From assembly GCA_026129405.1 (NCBI GenBank), contig JAHCID010000002.1, positions 682,001-746,000 on the forward strand: 64,000 nucleotides of DNA, read 5' to 3'. The notes below the pieces were generated by a model. The model was not told the DNA's origin. It saw only the letters and a program-made list of their open reading frames with translations, and searched no databases. Both the position numbers and the translations under genes were made by a program. Origin of the DNA: a bacterium (lineage in GTDB: Bacteria; Desulfobacterota; Binatia; DP-6). Each line of letters opens with the position of its first letter. Within the stretch, counting starts at the first letter, position 1. Of the stretch, positions 34,613 to 42,821 are shown piece by piece.

Positions 34613-35202
34613 TGGCGCGCGCCCGCCCGCTGCGCTGGCTCGCGCCGGGCGTCCTCCTCGGCGCGCTCGTGCCGCTGGCGGTGCTGTGCCGGCGTGCGCT
34701 GCACGGCACGCTCGGCGCCAACCCCATCGCCGAGGCGCTGAACCAGCTCGGGCTCCTGGCGCTGATCTTCCTCGTCGCCGCGCTCGCGTGCACGCCGGCG
34801 AAGACGCTCCTCGGCTGGACCTGGCCGCTGCGCCTGCGGCGCATGCTCGGGCTGCTCGGGTTCGCCTACGCCGCGCTGCACGTCGCCACCTACGTGGCCC
34901 TCGACCAGGGCTTCGACGGCGCGGCGCTGTGGGCCGACGTCACCAAGCGTCGCTTCATCCATGTCGGCGCGGCGGCGTTCCTGCTCCTCGTCCCGCTCGC
35001 GGCGACCTCGACGGCCGGCGCCGTACGGCGGCTCGGCTTCGCGCGCTGGAAGCTGCTGCACCGTCTCGCCTACCTCGCCACCGGCCTCGCGGTGCTGCAC
35101 TTCGTGTGGCGGGTGAAGGTCGACCTGACGGAGCCCGTCGCCTACGCCCTCGTGCTGGCGGGGCTGCTGGCGCTCCGGCTCACCGGCCGGCGTCCGACCT
35201 GA
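34612..35202 (+). CDS. msrQ: Haem-binding membrane subunit of MsrPQ
   Basis: A 196-residue six-helix inner-membrane protein of the ferric-reductase-like superfamily that passes quinol electrons to MsrP. Histidines suited to b-haem ligation occur in YAALHVATYV and KLLHRLAYLATGLAVLHFVW, and the LGWTWPLRLRRMLGL segment is typical. ATG 34612 overlaps the msrP stop by one base. Confidence 0.95.
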
Positions 35203-35260
35203 GGTCGGCCGCACGGCCGGCGCACGCCGCGGGGGTGCCGGCCGCGACGTGTGCGTCCGC

Positions 35261-35806
35261 TCAGCGCGGACGGAGCAGGATCTCGGTGCGGCGGTTCTGG
35301 GCGCGCCCGGCGGCCGAGTCGTTCGGCGCGACCGGATGGTATTGGCCGGCGGAGATCGCGCGCATGCGGCCGGGGTCCACGCCCTGCGCCTGGAGGTGGC
35401 GGACGACGATCGAGGCACGCTCACCGGCGAGCTCCCAGTTGCTCGGGAAGCGGCCGGCGAACGCGGCGGCGATCGGCAGATCGTCGGTGTTGCCGACGAC
35501 GTCGATCTCGTAGGTCTCGCCCGCGAACTGCGGCGCCACGGCATCGAGGGCCCTGATGCCCTTCTCGCTGAGGGCGACCTGGCCCTCGCCGTAGAGCAGC
35601 GCGTCGGCCATGCGCACGCGGATGCCGTTCTTCAGCTGCTCGATCTCGACCTGCTGGGCCGAGATCTCCGACTGCAACGCCGCCTCCAGCGACTGCTGCT
35701 GTGCGAGCATCGAGTTGTAGGTCGACTGCATGACGCAGCCGCCGAGCAGCCAGGAGGCCGCGAGCACCGCAACGAGGGGCCGTATCCGACGCAAGGGATC
35801 GAGCAT
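35261..35806 (-). CDS. OmpA-family peptidoglycan-associated lipoprotein
   Basis: A 181-residue protein with lipobox LLGGC at about residue 24, a short coiled coil (LAQQQSLEAALQSEISAQQVEIEQL) and an OmpA/MotB domain (YEIDVVGNTDD, WELAGERASIVVRHLQAQGVDP, RRTEILLRP). Expected to sit in the outer membrane and bind meso-diaminopimelate in peptidoglycan; the motif arginines are present. TAGCTT lies 6 nt before the start on the minus strand. Confidence 0.87.
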   Translation of the reverse strand: MLDPLRRIRPLVAVLAASWLLGGCVMQSTYNSMLAQQQSLEAALQSEISAQQVEIEQLKNGIRVRMADALLYGEGQVALSEKGIRALDAVAPQFAGETYEIDVVGNTDDLPIAAAFAGRFPSNWELAGERASIVVRHLQAQGVDPGRMRAISAGQYHPVAPNDSAAGRAQNRRTEILLRPR

Positions 35807-35812
35807 GCGGCG

Positions 35813-35818
35813 AAGCTA
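35813..35818 (-). promoter_or_regulatory. Candidate -10 box (TAGCTT)
   Basis: Minus-strand TAGCTT ends 6 nt before the ATG of the OmpA-like lipoprotein. An AAGACC hexamer lies 18 nt upstream as a partial -35 match. Confidence 0.35.
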
Positions 35819-35874
35819 GCGGACCGGCGCGGCCGGGGTCTTACCATTTCACGCCACGCCGCGTCGGCGGGCGC

Positions 35875-36501
35875 TCAGCCGCCGAGCATGTAGCCGCCTC
35901 CGCGCTCGACGGCGCGCCGGAACGCGGGCCGCGCGTGCATGCGTTCGACGTACGCGGCGAGGTTCGGCCAGCTGGCCAGCTGCCCGAACATGCGCGCCAC
36001 CTCGCCGACGAAGGTCATCTGGACGTCGGCGCCGGTGAGCTCGTCGCCGACCAGGAACCGGCGCCCGGCGAGGGCGGCGTCGACGTAGCCGAGGTGGTTC
36101 GCGATCTCGGCGTCGATGCGCGGCTTCAGCGGCGCGCCGCCGTCGCCGAGCCGCATGGTGTAGAGCTGGAGCATGAGCGGCAGCATCGCCGAGCCCTCGG
36201 CGTAGTGGAGCCACTCGACGTAGCGATCGTAGTCCGGCGACGCCGGGTCGGGCTGCAGGCGCCCCTCCCCGTAGCGGCGGATCAGGTAGTCGACGATGGC
36301 GCCCGATTCGGCGATCGTCCGCTCGCCGTCGCTGACCACGGGCGACTTGCCGAGCGGATGCACGGCCTTCAGCTCGGGCGGCGCGAGGCTCGTGGTCGCG
36401 TCGCGCTGGTAGCGTCGCACCTCGTACGGCACACCCAGCTCCTCGAGGAGCCAGAGGATGCGCTGTGAGCGGGACTCGTTCAGGTGATGGACGACGACCA
36501 T
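35875..36501 (-). CDS. Glutathione S-transferase
   Basis: A 208-residue cytosolic GST. The thioredoxin-like N-terminal domain holds HHLNESRSQRILWLLEEL, with Ser/Asn candidates for activating glutathione, the cis-proline HPLGKSPVV and ESGAIVDYLIRRY. The all-helical C-terminal domain includes FLVGDELTGADVQMTF. This pattern is close to the YfcG/Ure2-like or theta/beta bacterial GSTs. ATG 36501 is the family start; an upstream ATG at 36663 adds an Arg-rich stretch. Function: conjugation or thiol redox chemistry, substrate unknown. Confidence 0.92.
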   Translation of the reverse strand: MVVVHHLNESRSQRILWLLEELGVPYEVRRYQRDATTSLAPPELKAVHPLGKSPVVSDGERTIAESGAIVDYLIRRYGEGRLQPDPASPDYDRYVEWLHYAEGSAMLPLMLQLYTMRLGDGGAPLKPRIDAEIANHLGYVDAALAGRRFLVGDELTGADVQMTFVGEVARMFGQLASWPNLAAYVERMHARPAFRRAVERGGGYMLGG

Positions 36502-36595
36502 GGCTCTCGGTAGAGCACCGGCGGCGGCGCGGGCGCAATCCCTCCTGCGCGCGGTTCGACACGGACACGGCGGCGGAGCAGACTCGCGCCCGGCA

Positions 36596-37115
36596 ATGCG
36601 GTGGATACGCCTCGGCGTGGGAACGATGGCGGCGGCGCTCGTGCTCGCGGGCTGCGCGAGCACGCGGCTACCCGGCTGGCTCGGCGGCGACGCGAACCCG
36701 GCCGACGGGCAGGTCTACTACGCGGCGGTCGACGGCCTCGCCGTCTACGCCGATCCGGCGGGCACGTCGCCGGTGGTCGGGCGGCTGCCGCTGCACGCAC
36801 GCGTCCTCCGCACCGAGCTGCGGCACGGCTACGCGCACGTCGTCGCCGATCGCGACGGGCTCGACGGCTGGGTCGACGGCAGGCAGCTCGTCTGGCGCCT
36901 GCCGGCCGCGGGCGCGGCGCCGCCGGGCCGCGCCAGCGCCGCCCACGGCACGTACCCACGGCCCCGGCCGCACCTGCACCGGCGGCCGACGCCGCGCCCG
37001 GCGCGGACGCCGTGCGGACGCGCCGCCCGCCCCGGCGCCACCCACCCCGACCGTCACGCCGTCGACGGCGCCGCAGCCGCACGCGCCGCCGCCCACGACC
37101 TACGACCCCTTCTGA
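36596..37115 (+). CDS. SH3-like lipoprotein with apparent frameshifts in its Pro-rich tail
   Basis: Starts with a lipoprotein signal (AAALVLAGCAS) and a bacterial SH3-like domain (residues 35-110: VYYAAVDGLAVYADPAGTSPVVGRL, ADRDGLDGWVDGRQLVW). After residue 110 the starting frame turns Arg/His-rich and would run straight into the antiporter. A Pro/Ala-rich continuation instead appears first in a second frame (VPTAPAAPAPAADAAPGADA) and then in a third (PPAPAPPTPTVTPSTAPQ) that stops at 37115, 2 nt before the antiporter GTG. Two single-base indels between about 36920 and 37040 would restore one lipoprotein. Confidence 0.6.
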
Positions 37116-37117
37116 GC

Positions 37118-38296
37118 GTGGCCGAGACGCATCCGCACGCCCTCTTGGTGGTGCTGCTCGTGGCCGCCGTCGCGCCGCTCTTCAACGAGCTGCCGATCCG
37201 GCTCCGCCTGCCGCTCGTCGTGCTCGAGCTCGTCTTCGGCATCGTCGTCGGCCCGCAGGTGCTCGACCTCGTCGCCAACGAGGGCATCCTGCGTGCGCTC
37301 GCGGCGCTCGGGCTCTCGTTCCTGTTCTTCCTCGCGGGCATGGACCTCGACTTCCACGAGCTGCGCGGGCGGCCGCTCCAGCTCGGGCTCGCCGGCTGGG
37401 CGGCGTCGCTGGCGCTCGCGCTCGGGCTGACGCACGCGCTGCGGCTCGCGGGCGTCGTCTCGGACCAGGTGCTGGTGGCGATCGCGCTCGGCACCACGGC
37501 GATCGGCACGCTGCTGCCGATCCTGCGCGACGCGGGCGAGCTCGGCACCCCGTTCGGGCGCTTCGTCCTCGGCGCGGGCGCGCTCGGCGAGTTCGGCCCG
37601 ATCCTGCTCTTCTCGCTCGTCATCACCGGCGACGACGGGGTGGCCGTGCGCTCGGGGCTGATGGCCACGTTCGTGTTCATCGCGCTCGCGTGCGCCGCCG
37701 TCGCGCTGCGGCTCGGGCCGCCGCTCAAGGTCGGGCTCTTCGCGCGCACGCTCCAGAGCACGAGCCAGCTGCCGATCCGCCTGTCGATGTTCCTTCTCGG
37801 CGGCCTCGTGGTGCTCGCCGACCTGCTCGGGCTCGACATCCTGCTCGGCGCGTTCGCGGCGGGCAGCGTCGTCGGCCTGCTCGCGCGCGGGCCCGGCGCC
37901 GGCCCGTTCCGGCAGAAGCTCGACGCGCTCGGGTTCGGCTTCCTGATCCCGATCTTCTTCGTCGTGAGCGGCACCCAGGTCGACCTGCGCGCGCTCTTCG
38001 CCAGCTCCGAGAGCCTCGTGCGCGTGCCGCTGTTCCTGGCGCTGCTGCTCGTCGTGCGCGGCCTGCCGGCGCTGCTCTACCGCCGCGAGCTCGGCGCGCG
38101 CGAGCGCCTCGTGCTGGCGCTCTTCTCGGCGACCAGCCTGCCGCTCATCGTCGTCATCGCCGAGCTCGGCAAGGCGACGGGTCGCATGCTGCCGGAGAAC
38201 GCCGCGGCGCTGGTCGGCGCCGGCATCCTGTCGGTGCTGATCTTCCCGCTCGCGGCCCTGTCGCTGCGCACGCCGCTGCGGCCGCCGGTCGCCTGA
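37118..38296 (+). CDS. Cation:proton antiporter (CPA2, KefB/NapA-like)
   Basis: A 392-residue inner-membrane protein with about 12 transmembrane helices, matching the Na+/H+ exchanger family: LPIRLRLPLVVLELVFGIVVGPQVL, FLFFLAGMDLDFHEL, ALGTTAIGTLLPILRDAG, GEFGPILLFSL and FFVVSGTQVDLRAL. It lacks the TrkA-N/RCK regulatory domain of full KefB. GTG 37118 begins 2 nt after the lipoprotein stop. The frame is open back to 36500, which makes an artificial lipoprotein-antiporter fusion. Confidence 0.9.
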   Translation: MAETHPHALLVVLLVAAVAPLFNELPIRLRLPLVVLELVFGIVVGPQVLDLVANEGILRALAALGLSFLFFLAGMDLDFHELRGRPLQLGLAGWAASLALALGLTHALRLAGVVSDQVLVAIALGTTAIGTLLPILRDAGELGTPFGRFVLGAGALGEFGPILLFSLVITGDDGVAVRSGLMATFVFIALACAAVALRLGPPLKVGLFARTLQSTSQLPIRLSMFLLGGLVVLADLLGLDILLGAFAAGSVVGLLARGPGAGPFRQKLDALGFGFLIPIFFVVSGTQVDLRALFASSESLVRVPLFLALLLVVRGLPALLYRRELGARERLVLALFSATSLPLIVVIAELGKATGRMLPENAAALVGAGILSVLIFPLAALSLRTPLRPPVA

Positions 38297-38312
38297 CCGC
38301 CCGCCCCGCACG

Positions 38313-39155
38313 TCACCAGAAGACGCGGCGGCGTGCGGCGAGACCGCGTGCGAGCAGCGCGCACAGCGCCTCGCGCACGCGGCGGACGCCGGCGGCGACC
38401 GTGGAGGTGTTGCAGGGCCCGTGCAGGCGGATCGGCGCGCCGAAGTGCAGGCGGTAGCGCACGGGCAGGGGCAGGACGAGCGTCGGCGTGATCGGCGCCG
38501 CGTGCGTACCGACCAGGCGCTTCAGCCAGCCCGGGTTGGCGAGCAGCGGCGCCTCCTCCTCGCCGCCCACCACGGCGACGGGCACGATCGGCGCGCGCGC
38601 CAGCATCGCGACGCGCAGGAAGCCCGAGCCGAACGGCGCCAGCCGGTAGCGGTCGCGGAAGCGACGGTCGTGGGCACGCGCGCCCTCGGGGAACACCAGC
38701 ACGGCGCCGCCGTCGCGCAGGAGGCGGATGCAGGTGGCGCGGTTGCCGTCGACCGCGCCGATGCGCCGCGCCGAGCTGCCGAGGATCGGCAGCTGCATCA
38801 GGCGATGGTCCGCCATCGCGTGCACGAGCCGCGGCGGCTCGGCGTCGAGAAGGCAGGCGGAGAGGATGTTCGCGCCGTCCCACGCCAGCGCGTGCGAGGC
38901 GTGGTTGGCGACCAGCATGACGCGCCCGCGCGGTAGCTGCTCGATGCCGTGGCAGACGGTGCGGAACCAGCGCCGGTGGAGGAACGTCGTGACGCGGTAG
39001 AGGCGCGTGGCGGCGGCGAGATCGAAGCCGTAGCGCTCCGGCGGCACGCGCTCGTTCGCCCGCGCCCGTACGAGGCGAGCGCGCAGGTCGTCGCGGGTGG
39101 AGACGCGAGCCGGGGTCGGAGCCGTCGCCGGCGCCGCCGGCATCGCGCGTGGCAT
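38313..39155 (-). CDS. Lysophospholipid acyltransferase (PlsC/LPLAT family)
   Basis: A 280-residue acyltransferase with the HX4D motif in NHASHALAWDG, the FPEGAR acceptor-binding motif III and a PIVPVAVVGGEEEAP motif IV, so both catalytic boxes are intact. Likely membrane-associated, acylating a lysophospholipid or a related lipid. ATG 39155 was chosen since the extension to 39239 is Arg-rich and enters the promoter region of the divergent gene; ATG 39143 is also possible. It converges on the antiporter gene. Confidence 0.85.
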   Translation of the reverse strand: MPRAMPAAPATAPTPARVSTRDDLRARLVRARANERVPPERYGFDLAAATRLYRVTTFLHRRWFRTVCHGIEQLPRGRVMLVANHASHALAWDGANILSACLLDAEPPRLVHAMADHRLMQLPILGSSARRIGAVDGNRATCIRLLRDGGAVLVFPEGARAHDRRFRDRYRLAPFGSGFLRVAMLARAPIVPVAVVGGEEEAPLLANPGWLKRLVGTHAAPITPTLVLPLPVRYRLHFGAPIRLHGPCNTSTVAAGVRRVREALCALLARGLAARRRVFW

Positions 39156-39258
39156 GGCGCTGCCCGCAGCAGAAATCGCGCCAGCGCCGCGCCCCGATGC
39201 GCCGCGACTTCCGTCTCGCCGGCGTCGCCCTTTCTGCACCCTGCTTGCAAGGCGCGCC

Positions 39259-39288
39259 TTGACCGCCGGCCGGCGCGCCCGCTACCCC
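39259..39288 (+). promoter_or_regulatory. Promoter of the SnoaL-like gene
   Basis: TTGACC (39259-39264) and TACCCC (39283-39288) are 18 nt apart, and the -10 box ends 6 nt before the ATG, predicting a leaderless mRNA. Confidence 0.5.
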
Positions 39289-39294
39289 CGCCCC

Positions 39295-39843
39295 ATGACG
39301 CCCGCCGACCTCGTCGAGATCGAGCTGATCAAGCGCCTCAAGTACCGCTACATGCGCTGCCTCGACCAGAAGCTCTGGGACGAGATGGCCGACTGCCTCA
39401 CCGACGACGCGATCGCCTCGTACAGCGGCGGCAAGTACGCCTTCGAGGGCCGCGCCGCGATCCTCGAGTTCTTCCGCCAGGCGATGGGCGCGGAGAGCTT
39501 CCTTTCGAGCCACCGCGTCCACCATCCCGAGATCGACCTCACGGGCCCGGCGACGGCCACCGGCGTGTGGGCGCTCGAGGACGTCGTCATCGACGCCACC
39601 CGCGACTTCGCGCTGCGCGGCGCCGCCTTCTACACCGACGACTACGCGAAGGGGGCGGACGGGCGCTGGCTCATCGCCCGCACCGCGTACAAGCGCACCT
39701 TCGAGGAGATGTGGGTGCGCAGCACCCCGGGCCCGCATCTGCTCACCGCGAGCTGGTGGGGAACGGGGGGCCGCAGCGAGCTTCCCGTCCCTGAGCATCT
39801 GACCAGGCTTCCGCGGTCGAGCTTGCGGTCCGGCGACCGGTGA
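39295..39843 (+). CDS. SnoaL-like / nuclear transport factor 2 fold protein
   Basis: A 182-residue protein with the cone-shaped NTF2 fold (IKRLKYRYMRCLDQKLWDEMADCLTDDAIASYSGG, FEGRAAILEFFRQAMG, HHPEIDLTGPATATGVWALED, RWLIARTAYKRTFEE). Such proteins are small isomerases, dehydratases or hydrolases of steroid-like or polyketide substrates. A His (HRVHHPEI) and Asp residues line the expected pocket. It has its own promoter. Confidence 0.85.
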   Translation: MTPADLVEIELIKRLKYRYMRCLDQKLWDEMADCLTDDAIASYSGGKYAFEGRAAILEFFRQAMGAESFLSSHRVHHPEIDLTGPATATGVWALEDVVIDATRDFALRGAAFYTDDYAKGADGRWLIARTAYKRTFEEMWVRSTPGPHLLTASWWGTGGRSELPVPEHLTRLPRSSLRSGDR

Positions 39844-39877
39844 AGCGTCCTATGATGGCGTTTCGGCACTTTTTTCT

Positions 39878-39907
39878 TTGACTTCCGCGACGCCCGGATC
39901 GTATCCA
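39878..39907 (+). promoter_or_regulatory. Promoter of the Cys-rich secreted protein
   Basis: TTGACT (39878-39883) and TATCCA (39902-39907) are 18 nt apart; the -10 box ends 8 nt before the ATG at 39916. A T-rich run (39870-39879) precedes the -35 box. Confidence 0.5.
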
Positions 39908-39915
39908 CCCCGCCC

Positions 39916-41865
39916 ATGATTCGGGGGGTGCGCGCGCAGCTCGGAACGATCGCACGGAGCCTGCTCGTCCTCGTGGCAGGCCTTCTCGCCACCACCGCGA
40001 ATGCTGCGGTCGACGGGACCTGGCGCCGCCTGCAGGCGCCGGCGCTCGAGCAGCACGTGATCGTCGACGCGGGCGGCGGCCACGTCACGCTGACCATCGA
40101 CGTCGCCGGCGAGCCGGCGACGTTCACGGGCAGCGTCGCCGGGGCGTTCACGCTCGACGCCGGCGGGCACCCGTGCCTCGTCCGATGGGACGGCCTCGTG
40201 CTGCCCGGCGAGACGCTGATCGACGGCCAGCTCACGGTCGCGTGCTCGCATCCCGACCACACCGAAGCCTCCCGCCTGACGCTCGCGCGCTGCGAGTGTG
40301 ACGACGAGAACGCGGCGCCGGGCGACGGCTGCGACGCCACCTGCCGCGTCGAGCCGTGCTGGACGTGCACCGGTGCGCCGTCGGTCTGCACGCCGCTCGG
40401 CGACGGCGCCGCCTGTGACGACCGTCGCGACTGCACGACCGGCACCACCTGCCAGGCCGGCCTCTGCGGCGGCGGCGCGCCGGTGCCGGCGTGCGTCGAC
40501 ATGAACGGGGTCTGGACCTCGTCCGAGGACACCGGCGTCGACCCGCCGGCCGTGCTCGACTACGACGTCGAGCAGCGGGACGGCATCCTCGTCGTGCGCG
40601 CCGGCGGCCTGCGCTACGTCGGCACGATCGACACCGCGAGCGGCGCGTTCGACGCGTCGATGCCCTTCGGCAACCCGATCTGCCCCGAGCAGCGCATCCC
40701 CTTCGCGGGCGTCGCGGACGCCACCAGCTACACCGGCAACGGCTTGCTCGCGCTCGCCGACCCGTTCGCCTGCGACGGCCTTCCGACCACGCTCACGGGC
40801 ACGCGCCAGAACCCCTGCGCCGCGCTTCCCGACGGTGCGGCCTGTGACGACGGCAACCCCTGCACCGACGACGACGTCTGCACCGGCTCTTCGTGCGGCG
40901 GCTTCGTCGTCCCCGACGGCACCAGCTGCGACGACGGCAACGCGTGCACGGTCGACGACACCTGTAGCGCGGGCGTCTGCGTCGGCGGTCCGGGCGAGGA
41001 GTGCGGCCAGTGTGAGACGTGCGACGTCGAGGTCGGCTGCGTGCCGGTCGCCGACGGCACGAGCTGCGACGACGGCGACGCCTGCAACGTCGGCGAGACC
41101 TGCACCGCCGGCACCTGCGGGGGCGGCGCCCCCGAGGTCTGCGGGACCTGCGAGAGCTGCGACACCGTCGCCGGCTGCGTCGTCGTGCCCGACGGCACGT
41201 CGTGCGACGACGGCAGCGCCTGCACCACGGTCGACACCTGTACGGGCGGGACGTGCAGCGGCCCGCCGCTCGAGTGCGGCGCGTGCCGTGGCTGCGACCC
41301 GCAGGACGGCTGCGTCGCCGCGCCGCGCCCGGTGTGCGAGGCGCCGACGAGCAACAAGGTATCGCTGCTCGCGCGCCGCCTGCCGGTGATCTCGAGCCGC
41401 CCGCCGACGCTCGTCTTCAAGTGGAAGGGCGGCGGCGGCGTCGCGCTCGCCGACCTCGGGCTGCCCACCGTCGACGAGCGCTACACCCTGTGCGTCTACG
41501 ACGAGTCGGGCGCGAAGCCGAAGGTGCTCTTCACCGCGGCGGCGCCGCCCGGTGCGTGCGGCACCGACCCGTGCTGGATGCCGACCGGCTCGAGGGGCTT
41601 CCGGTTCAAGAACCGCACGGGCATCGGCGACGGCCTCGTCAGCCTGGCGCTCAGGACCGGTGCGCCGGGGAAGGCCGCCGTGCTGCTGAAGGGCAAGGGC
41701 TCGGCGCTGGCACAGCGGCCCGACGGCATGCCGGCGCCCGGCTTCGCGCTGCCGCTGCGTGTGCAGCTCCAGGGCGAGAGCGGCGCCTGCTTCGGCGCCC
41801 GCTTCACGGCGGCGACCACGCAGAAGAACGCCGCCGGCCTCTACAAGGGCAAGGGCACGCCCTGA
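39916..41865 (+). CDS. Secreted disulfide-rich repeat protein
   Basis: A 649-residue exported protein. Signal peptide residues 1-30 (LLVLVAGLLATTANA). A first beta domain (31-110) precedes a DUF4215-like Cys unit (CECDDENAAPGDGCDATC). A second beta domain (195-295) is followed by four tandem Cys repeats of the type DGxxCDDGxxCTxxDxCxxGxCxG (about 305-465), interleaved with CGxCxxCD units. The last 175 residues form a Lys/Gly-rich beta domain (VFKWKGGGG, KFKNRTGIG-like, LLKGKG ... LPLRVQLQ) that differs from the KTVKCK domain. No enzymatic motif seen; probably a structural or adhesive surface protein. Confidence 0.78.
   Translation: MIRGVRAQLGTIARSLLVLVAGLLATTANAAVDGTWRRLQAPALEQHVIVDAGGGHVTLTIDVAGEPATFTGSVAGAFTLDAGGHPCLVRWDGLVLPGETLIDGQLTVACSHPDHTEASRLTLARCECDDENAAPGDGCDATCRVEPCWTCTGAPSVCTPLGDGAACDDRRDCTTGTTCQAGLCGGGAPVPACVDMNGVWTSSEDTGVDPPAVLDYDVEQRDGILVVRAGGLRYVGTIDTASGAFDASMPFGNPICPEQRIPFAGVADATSYTGNGLLALADPFACDGLPTTLTGTRQNPCAALPDGAACDDGNPCTDDDVCTGSSCGGFVVPDGTSCDDGNACTVDDTCSAGVCVGGPGEECGQCETCDVEVGCVPVADGTSCDDGDACNVGETCTAGTCGGGAPEVCGTCESCDTVAGCVVVPDGTSCDDGSACTTVDTCTGGTCSGPPLECGACRGCDPQDGCVAAPRPVCEAPTSNKVSLLARRLPVISSRPPTLVFKWKGGGGVALADLGLPTVDERYTLCVYDESGAKPKVLFTAAAPPGACGTDPCWMPTGSRGFRFKNRTGIGDGLVSLALRTGAPGKAAVLLKGKGSALAQRPDGMPAPGFALPLRVQLQGESGACFGARFTAATTQKNAAGLYKGKGTP
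40830..41250 (+). repeat. Tandem Cys-rich repeats (C-D-D-G type)
   Basis: Three to four in-frame units sharing PDGTSCDDG or ADGTSCDDG and a following TC...GTC pattern are spaced by about 100-125 nt. DNA copies are diverged, so this is an old array under codon-level constraint. Confidence 0.6.
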
Positions 41866-41866
41866 G

Positions 41867-41885
41867 GCCGCGCGCGCGACGCGGC
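41867..41885. terminator. Hairpin between convergent genes
   Basis: GCCGCG and CGCGGC (41867-41872, 41880-41885) with a 7-nt loop fill the 21-nt gap between the stops of the Cys-rich protein and the peptidyl-prolyl isomerase, a good position for a bidirectional terminator. Confidence 0.4.
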
Positions 41886-41886
41886 G

Positions 41887-42821
41887 CTACGATCCCGGCG
41901 TGGCGTCGGCCTCGACGCGTACCGCGTAGCGCGCCCGCAGCGCGGCGAGGCGCTCGCGCGTGCGGGCCTCGCGGCGTTCCGCGAGCACCGCGTGCGCGAC
42001 GCGGCCGCGGACCGCGTCGAGCGGCGGCGGAGCCGCCCGGGAGGCGCTCGGCGATCCACACCAGGTGGACGCCGTAGGCGACGCGACGGGTCCGCTCAGG
42101 TCCCGACCGGCCAGCGCCGCGGCGTCGCGCGCGAAGGCCGGCCCGAGGACGCGCGCGAGCGCGTCGGCGTCGAGCCCGGGCCGAGCGACGCGCCCTGCGG
42201 GAGCGGCGTCCCAGCGCCGCGGCCTCGGCCGGGGGCACGGCGTCGCGGCGCGAGGCGCTCGAGCAGCGCCGGTGCGGCGGCCGCCTCGCCGCGGCGCAGG
42301 TAGACGTGGGTGAGGCGCAGGCGCGGCGGCTCGCGGAAGGCGTCGGCGTGCGCCGCGTACCAGGCGGCGAGCGCGGCCTCGTCCGGCACGTCGGCGGCGC
42401 CGAGGTGGCCCAGCGCGAGGCGCATGGTGCGCACCAGATGGCGCCGCACGACGAGGTCGCGGCGCTCGAGGTCGAGCGCGCGGGCGGTGGCGGCGAGCGC
42501 GTCCTCGTCCTCGATCGGCCCGCCGTCGACGAACGCGGCCAGGCGCGCGAGGCGGTCGCGCACGATCGGCTGCGTGCGGTCGAGCGCGCGCTCGACCGCC
42601 TCGCGGTAGAGCACCTCGTCGTCGATCGCCTGGTCGAGCATGGCGTCCTCGTCGGGCACGGCGCCGTGCGCGGCCGTCCAGGCGCGACGCAGGCGCGCGA
42701 CCTCGGCGGCGTCGAAGACGATCGTCGGCGCCGGCGCGGGGAACACCACGTCGCGGGCGAGCCACAGCGCGCCGCCCAGGACGAGGAAGCGCAGCGCCGG
42801 CGAACCGACGAGACGTCTCAC
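41887..42821 (-). CDS. Periplasmic peptidyl-prolyl isomerase (PpiC/parvulin type), frameshifted
   Basis: From GTG 42821 the frame encodes a membrane anchor (LRFLVLGGALWLARDVVF) and the SurA/PpiC N-terminal helices (DEDAMLDQAIDDEVLYREAVERALD, AWYAAHADAFREPPRLRLTHVYLRR). At about 42245 the frame breaks. Later parts appear in other frames: PPAEAAALG, then DADALARVLGPAFARDAAALAG, then YGVHLVWIAERLPG (the parvulin strand), then PPLDAVRGRVAHAVLAERREARTRERLAALR to the stop at 41887. At least four compensating indels in about 220 nt are needed, in a run of very high GC. It overlaps the DUF3604 stop by GTGA and is third in the hupE operon. Confidence 0.7.

Noticed and set aside
39156-39239. N-terminal extension of the acyltransferase
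   Set aside because: Arg/Gly-rich with no conserved pattern, and close to the divergent promoter at 39259; ATG 39155 is preferred.
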